Shown piece after piece: positions 16,106 through 24,445 of a stretch of DNA of 36,344 bases (its first letter is position 1; every line of letters starts with the position of its first letter). The stretch is from assembly GCA_024234895.1 (NCBI GenBank), contig JACKNJ010000014.1:1-36344 (forward strand), written 5' to 3'. Made by a program: the position numbers and the translations under genes. The notes below the pieces were generated by a model. That model saw only the letters and a program-made list of their open reading frames with translations, had not been told where the DNA came from and did not search any database. This DNA is from Gammaproteobacteria bacterium (GTDB lineage: Bacteria > Pseudomonadota > Gammaproteobacteria > JACKNK01).

Positions 16106-17079
16106 GCCGGTCCGGCCTCGATGCGGTTGCGCGGTCGTCCCGCCAGGAAGTCGCGCACATTGGCGGCCATCTCGTCGACCAGTCGCTGCCGCGCCTCGTG
16201 GCTGGCCCAGGCGACGTGCGGGGTGACGATCAGGTTGGGGATATCGGCGGCCAGCAGCGGGTGATCCGGCGGGGGCGGTTCCGGGTCGACCACGTCGATG
16301 CCGGCACCGCCGATGAGGCGCTGGCGGAGCGCATCGGCGAGTGCGGCGCCGTCGACGATCGCGCCGCGCGCGGTGTTGATCAGCAGCGCGTCCGCTTTCA
16401 TCAGCGCCAGTTCGTGTGCGCCGATCAGCTTGCGGGTGCGGTCGGTCAGCGGCGTGTGGATCGACAGCACGTCGACCTGCGGCAGCAAGTCGTGCAGCGC
16501 GATCCGGTCTTCCGGTACGGCAGCGGCGCCGGGGCGGGCGGCGATCAGCACACGCATGCCGAAGGCGCGCGCGACCTCGGCGACCCCGCGACCGAGTTCG
16601 CCGTGACCGACGATGCCCAGGGTCTTGCCGCTGATCTCGCGGATCGGGAAATCCAGCCGGCAGAAATGCAGCGAACGGCTCCAGCGGCCATCGACCGCGA
16701 GCCCGGCGTAGTCGCGCAGGCGGGTGGACAGGGCCAGGATCAGCGCGAACACATGCTGGACCACCGCCGGGGTCGCGTAGCCGCGCACGTTGCTGACCAC
16801 CACGCCGCGTTCCGCCGCTGCGCGCAGATCGATGTTGTTGTAGCCGGTGGCGGCGACGCAGATCAGGCGCAGCCTGGGCGCCGAACGGATCGCTTCCGCG
16901 TCGAGCACGACCTTGTTGGTGATGACGATCGCGGCGTCGGCGATGGCGGCGGTTACCTCTTCCGGCGCGGTGGCCTCATGCAGCGTCCAGTCCGCGACCG
17001 CATGCAGCGGGCCGAGGTCGAGATCGCCGGTGTCGAGGCTGGCGCGGTCGAGCATCACGCCACGGGGCAGGTTTGTCAT
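16102..17079 (-). CDS. D-2-hydroxyacid dehydrogenase, glycerate dehydrogenase-like
   Basis: 325-aa NAD(P)-dependent D-2-hydroxyacid dehydrogenase. N-terminal substrate-binding part contains ICVAATGYNNIDLRAAAERG. The nucleotide-binding motif GIVGHGELGRGVAEVARAFG follows, then the catalytic Arg in NTARGAIVDG, Glu in DVVDPEPPPPDHPLL and His in IVTPHVAWASHEAR. The GYNNIDL and VRGYATPAVVQHVFAL segments are typical of glycerate dehydrogenase/hydroxypyruvate reductase. ATG 17079 is preferred over an in-frame ATG at 17109, because it lies where the family's N-terminus begins and the longer form overlaps the repeat region. Confidence 0.88.
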   Translation of the reverse strand: MTNLPRGVMLDRASLDTGDLDLGPLHAVADWTLHEATAPEEVTAAIADAAIVITNKVVLDAEAIRSAPRLRLICVAATGYNNIDLRAAAERGVVVSNVRGYATPAVVQHVFALILALSTRLRDYAGLAVDGRWSRSLHFCRLDFPIREISGKTLGIVGHGELGRGVAEVARAFGMRVLIAARPGAAAVPEDRIALHDLLPQVDVLSIHTPLTDRTRKLIGAHELALMKADALLINTARGAIVDGAALADALRQRLIGGAGIDVVDPEPPPPDHPLLAADIPNLIVTPHVAWASHEARQRLVDEMAANVRDFLAGRPRNRIEAGPA

Positions 17080-17110
17080 GTCGGTCGATGGTGGGGAGCG
17101 AAGCCCCATT

Positions 17111-17184
17111 GTAGGAGCGGCATCCCGCCGCGATCAGTGCCTGGCCGATGGCGAATGGTCATCGCGGCGGGACGCCGCTCCCCC
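17111..17184. repeat. REP-like palindrome, GTAGGAGCGGC family
   Basis: Imperfect inverted repeat between two minus-strand genes: left arm from GTAGGAGCGGC through CCGCCGCGAT (17111-17134), right arm ATCGCGGCGGGACGCCGCTC (17161-17180) onward. The arm core reads CCCGCC, the same variant as at 29001. Confidence 0.8.
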
Positions 17185-17195
17185 AATGCTCGCGA

Positions 17196-18425
17196 TCAGG
17201 CGAACACGAACGGGAGAGCGGTCGACTCGCGATAGGACGGATCGGTCACGGCGCGGGCGGGCAATGCGCGCCGCGCGGCCAGCAGGGCATCGGCAATGCG
17301 GCGGTCACGCAGGCGGTATGCGGGGGCGAGATCGATGTCGGCCAGCTTCGCGCAGTCCTCGCCGAACACTTCGCGATAGAGCCCGCTCATCATCCCGTAG
17401 CGGCTGGCCATCAGGGTGTTGGTCGCGCCTTTGATGCGCTCGACCGCGTCGTCGTCGGTGGCCAGCAGCGCGGTCACCGCCATCACCGCGATGGCGTGCA
17501 TCACGTCGGCCTCGACGTGGGCGATGAACACGTGCAGGTGGCGACGGGTCAGCGGCACGTCCTCGCGCTGCGCGAAGCGGATCATGCCGCCGAGCAGCAG
17601 GCTGAAGAATTCCGGCACGCCCCATTCCATGCCGAGACCGACCGAGGCCAGCGATTCCATCGCGCTGAACGCCGGATGCCCGGCGACCAGACGCTGGGTG
17701 AGCACGTTGTCGGCCACCGCCGGCAGCATCGGCACGTCCTGTTCGCCGTAGGGCACGCCCAGGCCTTCGAACAGCTGGCGGTACATGACGATGTGCGTGG
17801 TCGATTGCAGCAGGCCGGCGAGGTCGGTCTCGTCGGTCTGCTGGTCGACGCCGTATTCGTCGGCGATCAACTGCGCGAGGACGATCTGCACCATCTCCAT
17901 GACGCGCTCGTTGACGCCGCCGAAGGGCAGGTCGAGCGCGGTCGAGAAGCGGCCCAGACTCAGCGCGACGCACTGGCGGGTGTTCTTGACCTGATTGAAA
18001 TAGTGGAGCGCGAACCGGGTCAGCTGGGCCTGGTCGAAACGGCCCTCGAACACGCGCAGGAAGAACGGATGCCGCCAGACCGGGTGCGCCATCACATGCG
18101 CATGCAGTTCCTCGAACATGGCTTCGAGGGCGCCGTCGCGGAACAGCGGCAGCGCACCGAAGGGGTTGCCGGGTTCGCCATCGGCCACCCGCCGCAGGTC
18201 AGCCAGCAGGCCGTGCAGGCGGCCATCGCCCTTCAGTTGCGTGATCACCTGCGAGAAGTCGGCGCGCTGCATGTCCATGAACGCGGACAGCACCGACTCG
18301 GCGTCGCGTCCGAGCAGATCGGGCAGCGGGTGCACGTTGGGTTGCAATACCAGACGCCCATCGCGATGGACCTGGAGAAGATCGGTGAACGGCGTGCAGT
18401 CCGGGCAGACAGCGGCAAGAGACAT
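17196..18425 (-). CDS. Haem-oxygenase-like diiron oxygenase (CADD/PqqC-type) candidate
   Basis: 409-aa cytoplasmic protein. The region from about residue 105 to 330 is all-helical with acid/His pairs placed as in the haem-oxygenase-like 'iron-containing redox enzyme' group: HPFFLRVFEGRFDQAQLTRF, ALHYFNQVKNTRQ, LIADEYG, and FIAHVEADVMHAIAV. Relatives (TenA/PqqC fold, CADD) include diiron oxygenases and cofactor-synthesis enzymes. The first 100 residues are a separate N-terminal section with a CPDC pair near residue 8. Substrate unknown. Transcribed alone; the 19-nt-plus downstream gap holds the repeat at 17111-17184. Confidence 0.7.
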   Translation of the reverse strand: MSLAAVCPDCTPFTDLLQVHRDGRLVLQPNVHPLPDLLGRDAESVLSAFMDMQRADFSQVITQLKGDGRLHGLLADLRRVADGEPGNPFGALPLFRDGALEAMFEELHAHVMAHPVWRHPFFLRVFEGRFDQAQLTRFALHYFNQVKNTRQCVALSLGRFSTALDLPFGGVNERVMEMVQIVLAQLIADEYGVDQQTDETDLAGLLQSTTHIVMYRQLFEGLGVPYGEQDVPMLPAVADNVLTQRLVAGHPAFSAMESLASVGLGMEWGVPEFFSLLLGGMIRFAQREDVPLTRRHLHVFIAHVEADVMHAIAVMAVTALLATDDDAVERIKGATNTLMASRYGMMSGLYREVFGEDCAKLADIDLAPAYRLRDRRIADALLAARRALPARAVTDPSYRESTALPFVFA

Positions 18426-18632
18426 GGCCTAACCCCATGAATGGATTCGAATTGGCGACGCAGCCTAGAGGAATCGGCGAATCGAATCCTTGCGCGGAAT
18501 CAGGGGGAATCGCGTTCGCCGGGTCGGCGTTCAGGTGGGGCGGCCATGATCGCCAGCGTCGAGCCGGTAACGCGGCGCGTATGCCGGCCCGGCCGTTGAG
18601 CGACGGGTCAACAAGGTCCCGTTCCGTGTGAC

Positions 18633-18697
18633 GTAGGAGCGGCTTCAGCCGCGATCGGCTCTGATCGAAGGCCGATCGCGGCTGAAGCCGCTCCTAC
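18633..18697. repeat. REP-like palindrome, GTAGGAGCGGCTTCAGCC family, perfect 27-bp arms
   Basis: Arms 18633-18659 and 18671-18697 are perfect reverse complements around an 11-nt loop. The right arm carries the stop codon of the MFS gene (18694-18696). The rest of the gap 18426-18632 has nothing I recognise. Confidence 0.9.
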
Positions 18698-19896
18698 ATT
18701 GGGGCCGGGTTCTGCCTGGGCTGTTTCATCGACAGCCACAGCAGGCTCACCACGATCACCGCCACCAGCGGAATCACGCCGACGTTCACCCACCACCAGC
18801 CGTTGGCATGCAGCATCGCGCCGGCGGACAGCGAGGCCAGCGTGGTCGCGCTGAACACCAGGAAGTCGTTCAGGGCCTGGGTCTTGGCGCGCTCCTCGGG
18901 GCGGTAGGTCTGCGTCAGCAGCGTGGTACCGCCGATGAACAGGAAGTTCCAGCCGACGCCGAGCAGGAACAGCGCGGTCCAGAAATGCCAGAAGCTGGTG
19001 CCGAGCAGATTGGCGATCAGCGTGCCGACGAACAGCAGCGCACCGGCCCACAGGATGCGTTCGACCCCGAAGCGCTTGATCAGCCGCCCGGTGAAGAAGG
19101 ACGGCGCGAACATGCCCAGTACGTGCCACTGGATCACGAACGCGGTGTCGCTGAAATGGTGATGGTGATGATCCATCGCCAGCGGCGTCGCGGTCATCAG
19201 ATAGCTCATCACGCCGTAGCCCAGCATCGCGCAGATCACCGCGACCACGAAGCGCGGCTGCGCGGCAATCTCGGGCAGGCGGCGACCGGCCTCGGTCGGG
19301 TGTTCGACGTTGTGGCCGGTGTAGTGGGTGAAGCTCAGCACCCCGACCGAGAGCACGCCCATGCCGATCACGAACACGAAGCTGCCGGCGAAGCGCGCGC
19401 CCTCGATCAGGTTCTGGCCGAGGTTGGCCAGGTTCGGGCCGACGAAGGCCGAGATCACGCCGCCGACCATCACCCAACTGATCGCCCGCGCCTTGTCGTC
19501 AGTGGCGACGATGTCGGCGGCGGCGAAGCGGTAATACGAGCCGAAGGCGTTGAACATGCCGAACAGCAGCGCCGCGCCGCAGAACCACCAGAACTCGTGC
19601 GCGCGGATCGCCGCCACCGCGAGCACGCCGCCGGCCACCGGCAACAGTGTGGCGAGCATGAACCCGGTCTTGCGGCCGATGCGCGCGAGCAGCATTGCCG
19701 CCGGGATCGTGGTCAGCATGGTCGCCAGGAATTGCAGGGCCATGGGCAGCGTAGACAGCGACTTGTCGTCCGCCAGCGCGAAGCCGACCAGACCGGCGGC
19801 CGTCACCATCAGGGTGTTGCTGCTCATCATCAGGGCCTGGCAGAGGGCGAGCAGATAGACGGTGCTGGGGAGGCGGGCGGGCGAGGACGTGGGCAT
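18694..19896 (-). CDS. MFS transporter
   Basis: 400-aa major facilitator with about 12 membrane helices. The loop 2-3 signature appears as LARIGRKTGFM, and the second-half equivalent as TGRLIKRFGVERI. Substrate not inferable. Two oddities: five consecutive histidines at residues 243-247 (MDHHHHHFSD) in the loop before helix 8, which could bind metal; and the last codon plus stop run into a REP palindrome, so the TAG is supplied by the repeat. No clear ribosome site precedes ATG 19896. A perfect 10-bp palindrome (ACCGATCGGT) lies 8 nt upstream and may be a TetR-type operator. Confidence 0.87.
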   Translation of the reverse strand: MPTSSPARLPSTVYLLALCQALMMSSNTLMVTAAGLVGFALADDKSLSTLPMALQFLATMLTTIPAAMLLARIGRKTGFMLATLLPVAGGVLAVAAIRAHEFWWFCGAALLFGMFNAFGSYYRFAAADIVATDDKARAISWVMVGGVISAFVGPNLANLGQNLIEGARFAGSFVFVIGMGVLSVGVLSFTHYTGHNVEHPTEAGRRLPEIAAQPRFVVAVICAMLGYGVMSYLMTATPLAMDHHHHHFSDTAFVIQWHVLGMFAPSFFTGRLIKRFGVERILWAGALLFVGTLIANLLGTSFWHFWTALFLLGVGWNFLFIGGTTLLTQTYRPEERAKTQALNDFLVFSATTLASLSAGAMLHANGWWWVNVGVIPLVAVIVVSLLWLSMKQPRQNPAPM

Positions 19897-19904
19897 TTGG
19901 TTTT

Positions 19905-19952
19905 ACCGATCGGTCAAGTCAATCAGTCTGCCTTGACAGGTGGTTCTTGTCA
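19905..19952. promoter_or_regulatory. Divergent control region with palindrome and promoter candidate
   Basis: Between the divergent MFS and mltF-like genes. ACCGATCGGT (19905-19914) is a perfect palindrome just upstream of the MFS start. TTGACA at 19933-19938 could be a -35 for the plus-strand gene (weak GATGCT 16 nt later) and lies in a TGACA-N9-TGTCA dyad (19934-19952). Inference only. Confidence 0.35.
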
Positions 19953-19989
19953 CCGATGCTTGCGGTTCATTTGACGGCTGGGCGAGAAG

Positions 19990-22140
19990 ATGCGCGGTTG
20001 GGGTTCCCGGATATCGGTATGGGTGCTGGCGGTCGCCGGTCTGGCGGCCTGCGGCGACTCCAGCACCGATGAGGTTGTCGATCGCAGCGACTACGTCGAG
20101 ACCGGCGATCTCGAGGCGATCACCGCGCGCGGACGTTTGCGCGTCGCGATTCCGGGCAACCTCGGTGGCGCGCCGTCGCTGCCGCGTCAGGGCTCGCCGG
20201 TCACCTATCAGCAGGAACTGGCGAGGAGCTTCGCCGACACCCTCGGTCTGGATGTGGAACTGGTGCCGGTGTGGAGCCTCGGCGAGATGATCCCGATGCT
20301 GGAGCAGGGCCGCGCCGACATCATCGCCGCCAACCTGACCATCACCGACGCGCGCCGCGAGCGCATCGATTTCAGCGTGCCGATCGCGCATGTGCGCGAG
20401 CAGTTGCTGGTCGGGGCCCGCGACGACTCCATCCACAAGGAGTCGGACCTTGCCGGCAAGCGCATCATGGCCGACCCGCACACCTCGTTCTGGGACACGC
20501 TGCTCGACATCCGGAAGCGCGTGCCCAGCCTGGAGCTCGTCGAACGCCTGCCGAAGATGGACGACGAGGACGTGCTCGACGCGGTCGCCGCCGGCGCCAT
20601 CGACGGCACCGTGCGCGACAGCAACATCGTCGCGATGTATCTCGGTTACCGGCAGGACCTGAAGCCGGCGATGGCGCTCACCGACGACCGCGCGATCGCC
20701 TGGGGTGTCCGCCCGAACACGCCGGCGTTGCGCGAGGCGCTGAACCGCTTCCTGACCCATCAGCAGCTCACCCGCCCGCCCGAAGAGGTCTACAGCGCGG
20801 ATTTCGACGAGATCAAGCAGCGCAAGGTCCTGCGCGTGCTGCTGCGCAATACCGCCGCCTCCTATTACCTGTGGCGCGGCGAGCTGGCCGGCTTCGAATA
20901 CGAACTCGCCAAGCGCTTTGCCGACCGGCACAAGCTGCGTCTGGAGGTCATCGTGCCGCCCAGCCGGCAGGCCATGCTGAGCTGGTTGCGGGAAGGGCGT
21001 GGCGACATCGCCGGCGGTTTCTGGAGCGGCGCGGCGCCGGCGGGCCTGGCCTGGACGCACCGCTATCACGAAGGCTTGCCCACCCTTGTTGGCCGCGCCC
21101 GCGACAAGGACCTGACCGAACTGTCGCAACTGCGCGACCGACGTATCGCCGTGGTGCCGGACAGCGCCGCCTGGGCCTGGCTGGCCGCCCGTCAGATCGA
21201 GCATGGCTACAAGCTGCTGCCGATCGACGACGACCTGGTCACCGAGGAGATCATCGACAAGCTCGCGGACCGCGAATACGACATGGCCGTCGTCGATGAT
21301 CACCGCCTGTCGGTCGAGCTGACCCTGCATGACGACATCCACCGCCTGTTCCCGATCGGCGAGGAGGTCCCGCAGCACTGGGCCGTGCGCGCCGAGGACA
21401 GCGGGCTCCTCGCGGCGCTCGACGAGTTCCTGAAGAAGGAATATCGCGGCGTCTTCTACAACGTCACCTACAAGCGCTACTTCGAGAACGAGGGCCGCAT
21501 CCGTCGCCAGCAGAGCGAACGGGTCGATCGTGGCGACGGCACGCTCTCGCCGTTCGACACGCTGGCGCGCAAGTACGGCGAGCAATACGCCTTCGACTGG
21601 CGCCTGATCACCGCGCAGATGTATCAGGAAAGCCGGTTTGATCCGAAAGCGAAGTCCGACGCCGGCGCCCGTGGCCTCATGCAGCTCCTGCCGAGCACCG
21701 CCAAGCAGCTTGGTTTCACCGAACTGTACGAGCCCGAGACCAACGTCCACGCCGGCGTCAAATACCTGGACTGGGTGCGCGACCGCTTCCCCGAGGATCT
21801 GCCGATCGCGGACCGCGTGTGGTTCTCGCTCGCCGCCTACAACGCCGGCATCGGTCATGTCGCGGACGCGCGTCGTCTCGCCGTCAAGAAGGGCCTGGAC
21901 GGGGATCGCTGGTTCGACAACGTCGAGCAGGCCATGTTGCTGCTGTCCAGGCGCGAATACGCCCAGCAGGCCCGCTATGGCTACGTGCGCGGCATCGAGC
22001 CGGTCAACTACGTGCAGCAGATACGCAGCCGCTATCTCGCCTACGTGCGCCTGCTCGAAGAGCGGCCTGGCAACGCCGCAGCGCCCATGTCGGAGGAGAA
22101 ATTCGTCGCCATGCTGCTGACGGACAACATGCGTCATTAG
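19990..22140 (+). CDS. MltF-like lytic transglycosylase lipoprotein with two solute-binding domains
   Basis: 716-aa lipoprotein: signal ending in lipobox LAAC with the lipidated Cys at 21. Two tandem SBP_bac_3-type domains follow: residues about 44-270 (starting ITARGRLRVAIPGNLGG) and about 275-505 (starting IKQRKVLRVLLRNTAASYY). A lytic transglycosylase (SLT) domain runs from about 525 to 690, with catalytic E547 in MYQESRFDPKAKSDAGARG, then GLMQLLPSTA and FSLAAYNAGIGH. E. coli MltF has one binding domain and about 518 aa, so this is an enlarged form. It would cleave peptidoglycan at the outer membrane under control of bound ligand (muropeptide or amino acid). Divergent from the MFS gene. 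Confidence 0.9.
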   Translation: MRGWGSRISVWVLAVAGLAACGDSSTDEVVDRSDYVETGDLEAITARGRLRVAIPGNLGGAPSLPRQGSPVTYQQELARSFADTLGLDVELVPVWSLGEMIPMLEQGRADIIAANLTITDARRERIDFSVPIAHVREQLLVGARDDSIHKESDLAGKRIMADPHTSFWDTLLDIRKRVPSLELVERLPKMDDEDVLDAVAAGAIDGTVRDSNIVAMYLGYRQDLKPAMALTDDRAIAWGVRPNTPALREALNRFLTHQQLTRPPEEVYSADFDEIKQRKVLRVLLRNTAASYYLWRGELAGFEYELAKRFADRHKLRLEVIVPPSRQAMLSWLREGRGDIAGGFWSGAAPAGLAWTHRYHEGLPTLVGRARDKDLTELSQLRDRRIAVVPDSAAWAWLAARQIEHGYKLLPIDDDLVTEEIIDKLADREYDMAVVDDHRLSVELTLHDDIHRLFPIGEEVPQHWAVRAEDSGLLAALDEFLKKEYRGVFYNVTYKRYFENEGRIRRQQSERVDRGDGTLSPFDTLARKYGEQYAFDWRLITAQMYQESRFDPKAKSDAGARGLMQLLPSTAKQLGFTELYEPETNVHAGVKYLDWVRDRFPEDLPIADRVWFSLAAYNAGIGHVADARRLAVKKGLDGDRWFDNVEQAMLLLSRREYAQQARYGYVRGIEPVNYVQQIRSRYLAYVRLLEERPGNAAAPMSEEKFVAMLLTDNMRH

Positions 22141-22160
22141 TCGTCGCCCAGCTTTTACCG

Positions 22161-22181
22161 CGCTGACCTACGCTGTCAGCG
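22161..22181 (+). promoter_or_regulatory. Hairpin in leader of the Gly-rich protein gene
   Basis: CGCTGAC (22161-22167) and GTCAGCG (22175-22181) form a perfect 7-bp stem with a 7-nt loop, ending 9 nt before the GGAGGA ribosome site. No T-run follows, so it is more likely an mRNA leader structure than a terminator. Confidence 0.4.
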
Positions 22182-22202
22182 TCACCACCGGAGGAAAACA
22201 AC

Positions 22203-22709
22203 ATGACACAAAACAAAAAAGCCCCCCTGTTCGCGGCCGTGGCCGCTCTGGCATTGACCGCGTCAGTCGGTCAGGCGCTCGCCCAGGACGTGCCGGTCGG
22301 GGCGCCTCCCGGCGCCTATCCGGGGGTTCCCATGGGTCCCGGCGGCTGGGGTCCGGGTGGTTGGGGACCGGGCGGCGGCATGCCCTGGGGCGGCAACGGC
22401 TGGGGCGGTGGACCCTGGAGCAATGGTCCCTGGAACAGCGGTGGCCCCTGGAATAGCGGCGGCTGGGGTGGCGGCCCCTGGAACCAGTTCGGCGGCGGCC
22501 CCTGGAATGGCGGCTGGATGAACCCGACCGACCCGAAAGGCACGATGACCCGTGGCTGGGACGAGATGATGAACGCGCCCAGCAGGATGGGCACGATGCC
22601 CGGCGGCTGGCGCGCGCCGTCGATCAGCGTGCCCAACCCGATCGACGTGGGCGAGCAGTTCGGCAACGCCGCGCAGCAGATTCCGCAGCAGATGCAGAAC
22701 TTCCGCTGA
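22203..22709 (+). CDS. Exported Gly/Trp/Pro/Asn-rich protein, sulfur-globule-protein-like
   Basis: 168 aa. A signal peptide (AAVAALALTASVGQALAQ) precedes a low-complexity core of GPGGWGPGGWG and GPWNSGGPWNSGGWGG-type repeats (about residues 45-103), then a less repetitive C-terminus (about 104-168) containing TMTRGWDEMMNAPSRM and ending QIPQQMQNFR. Exported Gly-rich repeats with aromatics are the hallmark of the structural proteins that coat periplasmic sulfur globules in sulfur oxidisers, and the repeat style resembles them; this is a resemblance, not a proven homology. No cysteines. Strong ribosome site (GGAGGA 22190-22195) and a strong intrinsic terminator just after it suggest a highly expressed single gene. 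Other Gly-rich envelope proteins are an alternative. Confidence 0.6.
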   Translation: MTQNKKAPLFAAVAALALTASVGQALAQDVPVGAPPGAYPGVPMGPGGWGPGGWGPGGGMPWGGNGWGGGPWSNGPWNSGGPWNSGGWGGGPWNQFGGGPWNGGWMNPTDPKGTMTRGWDEMMNAPSRMGTMPGGWRAPSISVPNPIDVGEQFGNAAQQIPQQMQNFR

Positions 22710-22733
22710 TCCGGCTGTCACGGCGTACGAAAG

Positions 22734-22759
22734 AGGGCGGCTTGGGCCGCCCTTTTTTT
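22734..22759 (+). terminator. Intrinsic terminator
   Basis: AGGGCGGC / GCCGCCCT perfect 8-bp stem with TTGG loop followed by seven T (22753-22759), 25 nt after the stop of the Gly-rich protein gene. Confidence 0.95.
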
Positions 22760-22787
22760 GTGTGGGAGCGGATGTGACTCAGCAGCC

Positions 22788-22853
22788 GTAGGGTGCGCTC
22801 CGCGCACCGTGCCGGGGTTTGGCACCGGTTTCGGTGCGCGGAGCGCACCCTAC
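22788..22853. repeat. Palindromic repeat, GTAGGGTGCGC family
   Basis: Perfect 22-bp arms (22788-22809 and 22832-22853) beginning GTAGGGTGCGCTCCGCGCAC. A degenerate relative is at 28740-28783. Confidence 0.9.
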
Positions 22854-22882
22854 GACAGCCCGATGTAGGCCGGTTCAAGTTC

Positions 22883-22997
22883 GTAGGATGGGCAAAGGAC
22901 CAACGGGACGTGCCCATCGCCGATGATCGGCGGAGATTCGGACGGTTGATGAGGCGGCGGCTCTTACGATGGGCACGCTACGCTTTGCCCATCCTAC
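22883..22997. repeat. Palindromic repeat, GTAGGATGGGCAAAG family (left copy)
   Basis: Outer 15-bp arms GTAGGATGGGCAAAG (22883-22897) and its complement (22983-22997), with inner 11-bp arms CGTGCCCATCG (22909-22919) and its complement (22967-22977). Positions 22879-22920 are identical to 29078-29119, a 42-nt direct repeat flanking the KAP/WD40 cassette. Its end lies 2 nt from the cassette's last stop codon. Confidence 0.9.
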
Positions 22998-22999
22998 AA

Positions 23000-24445
23000 C
23001 TAAGCCCTTTTCCGCAACCGCCCCAGCAGCAACACGCAATAGAACCCGAGGCCGATCGCCCCAACACCGCCGGCTGTCGGCAGCCACATCAGGTCCAGTT
23101 CACGGAACCGCCAGGCCACCGCGAACAGGGCGGTGGCGGGCAACGCGACCAGGGTCAACGCCGTCGTGATCTGCGCGGTCGAGGTGTCGTAAACCCCCAT
23201 CCAGGCCACCTCGCCCGGGTCCCCGTCCCGCCGCGTCGCGGCTTGCAGGTGCAGGGTCAGATAGAACAGCAAGGCCAGCGCCGCGATCGGCGCCGCGACC
23301 AGCAGCGCGCGACCGGAGAAATGGAAGCCGAAGATGTCGACGCTGGGATCGGCCTCCAAGGCGTCCAGGCGGTCCTTGAGCCAGCTGGTGGCCTCCGCCG
23401 GATTCATGTTTGCGATCCGCCGCCACAACGGAGAAGCACGCAGTGACCAACGGTAGGCGCTGCCGTTCTCGATCAGCGTCGAGCCGCCGTCGAGCCGGAA
23501 GGCCGCGCTTTCGAGCAGCCAGTCGATGGGTCGGCTCTGTGTCATCTCGACCGAATACTCGGCCTGTACCGCCGCATCGATCGCCAACCTGGACCAGTAC
23601 CAGACATCGTCCGCGCCGGCGTTCAGATCGTGCGGCGGCAGCACGCAGGCCGCATCCGGACTGGCCGCGAACGGGCTCCGGTAATGCGCGCGATTCGGCT
23701 CGCGCCCGGTGTTCAGCGTGATCCAGGTGTACAGCGGCAAGATGTCGCCGCTCAGGCGCGCACCGGTGTCCGTCGTGTGCAGCGTCATGCGATCGGCGTG
23801 AAAGGCCCAGGCCGACTGCGCGCTCGGGATGGTTGCCGGCAGGCCGGAGAACATCGCGTCGCGCAGCGATCCGGCGTCGATGCTCAGCCGCTTGGGGGGC
23901 GTCAGTACGTTTGGCGAAGCGATCAGCCCGGCCAGCGAGGCGAGGCTGTCGCGACGGCTCCATGTCAGGCGTTCGGCGCCGATGCGAAAGCTGCTGGCTT
24001 GCGCATCGATGGCGACCGGCCAGCCAGGCGCATCGGGATCGGCCGGTGCCGGCAACGCGGTCCGCAGCCACATCGAGGCGAGCGGATCGTCGTCACCCAG
24101 CCGCTGCTCGCATTCATGCAGCCAGGTCCGGAATTGCGGCTCCGCCCAGTTCGACGCGTGGCGCGGCGCCTCGACGTCCTCGGCGTGAATGCGATCCGGT
24201 GTCCCCGCCCGCAACGCCGCCGCCAGTTCCCCGCTCAACGCAGCGTTCGCCCGCGCACGCACCGAATCGAGATAGGCGGCGCCAAGCAGTTCATCGGCCT
24301 CCATCGTCTGCAACGGATGCAGCACGGTCAGCGCCTCCCGGTAATCCGCCGGGTCTTCGCCGGGCAGCGCCAGCACCAGAATCGCGGCGGACAGCAGGAT
24401 CAGGTTCAGGTGAATCGCGCGGGCGGCATTGAGGGCGGCGTTCAT
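23000..24445 (-). CDS. Membrane-anchored protein, third gene of KAP/WD40 cassette
   Basis: 481 aa, family not recognised. An N-terminal membrane helix (about residues 11-28, LNLILLSAAILVLALP) is followed by a roughly 350-residue soluble region that would face the periplasm, then three helices at the C-terminus (about 381-402 ALLVAAPIAALALLFYLTL; 425-445 TTALTLVALPATALFAVAW; 453-476 AGGVGAIGLGFYCVLLLG) and a basic tail. The start ATG 24445 overlaps the WD40 gene stop by 4 nt, so it is translationally coupled. Topology (large ectodomain held by flanking helices) would suit a membrane effector or a signal-receiving anchor; both are speculation. The stop sits 3 nt from the repeat at 22883-22997. 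Confidence 0.72.
   Translation of the reverse strand: MNAALNAARAIHLNLILLSAAILVLALPGEDPADYREALTVLHPLQTMEADELLGAAYLDSVRARANAALSGELAAALRAGTPDRIHAEDVEAPRHASNWAEPQFRTWLHECEQRLGDDDPLASMWLRTALPAPADPDAPGWPVAIDAQASSFRIGAERLTWSRRDSLASLAGLIASPNVLTPPKRLSIDAGSLRDAMFSGLPATIPSAQSAWAFHADRMTLHTTDTGARLSGDILPLYTWITLNTGREPNRAHYRSPFAASPDAACVLPPHDLNAGADDVWYWSRLAIDAAVQAEYSVEMTQSRPIDWLLESAAFRLDGGSTLIENGSAYRWSLRASPLWRRIANMNPAEATSWLKDRLDALEADPSVDIFGFHFSGRALLVAAPIAALALLFYLTLHLQAATRRDGDPGEVAWMGVYDTSTAQITTALTLVALPATALFAVAWRFRELDLMWLPTAGGVGAIGLGFYCVLLLGRLRKRA

Noticed and set aside
19903..22137. Long minus-strand open frame opposite the MltF-like gene
   Set aside because: Mirror of a clear lipoprotein enzyme; composition typical of antisense frames in GC-rich DNA.
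22161..22181. Hairpin as terminator of the MltF-like gene
   Set aside because: No T-run follows, and it lies right before the next gene's ribosome site.
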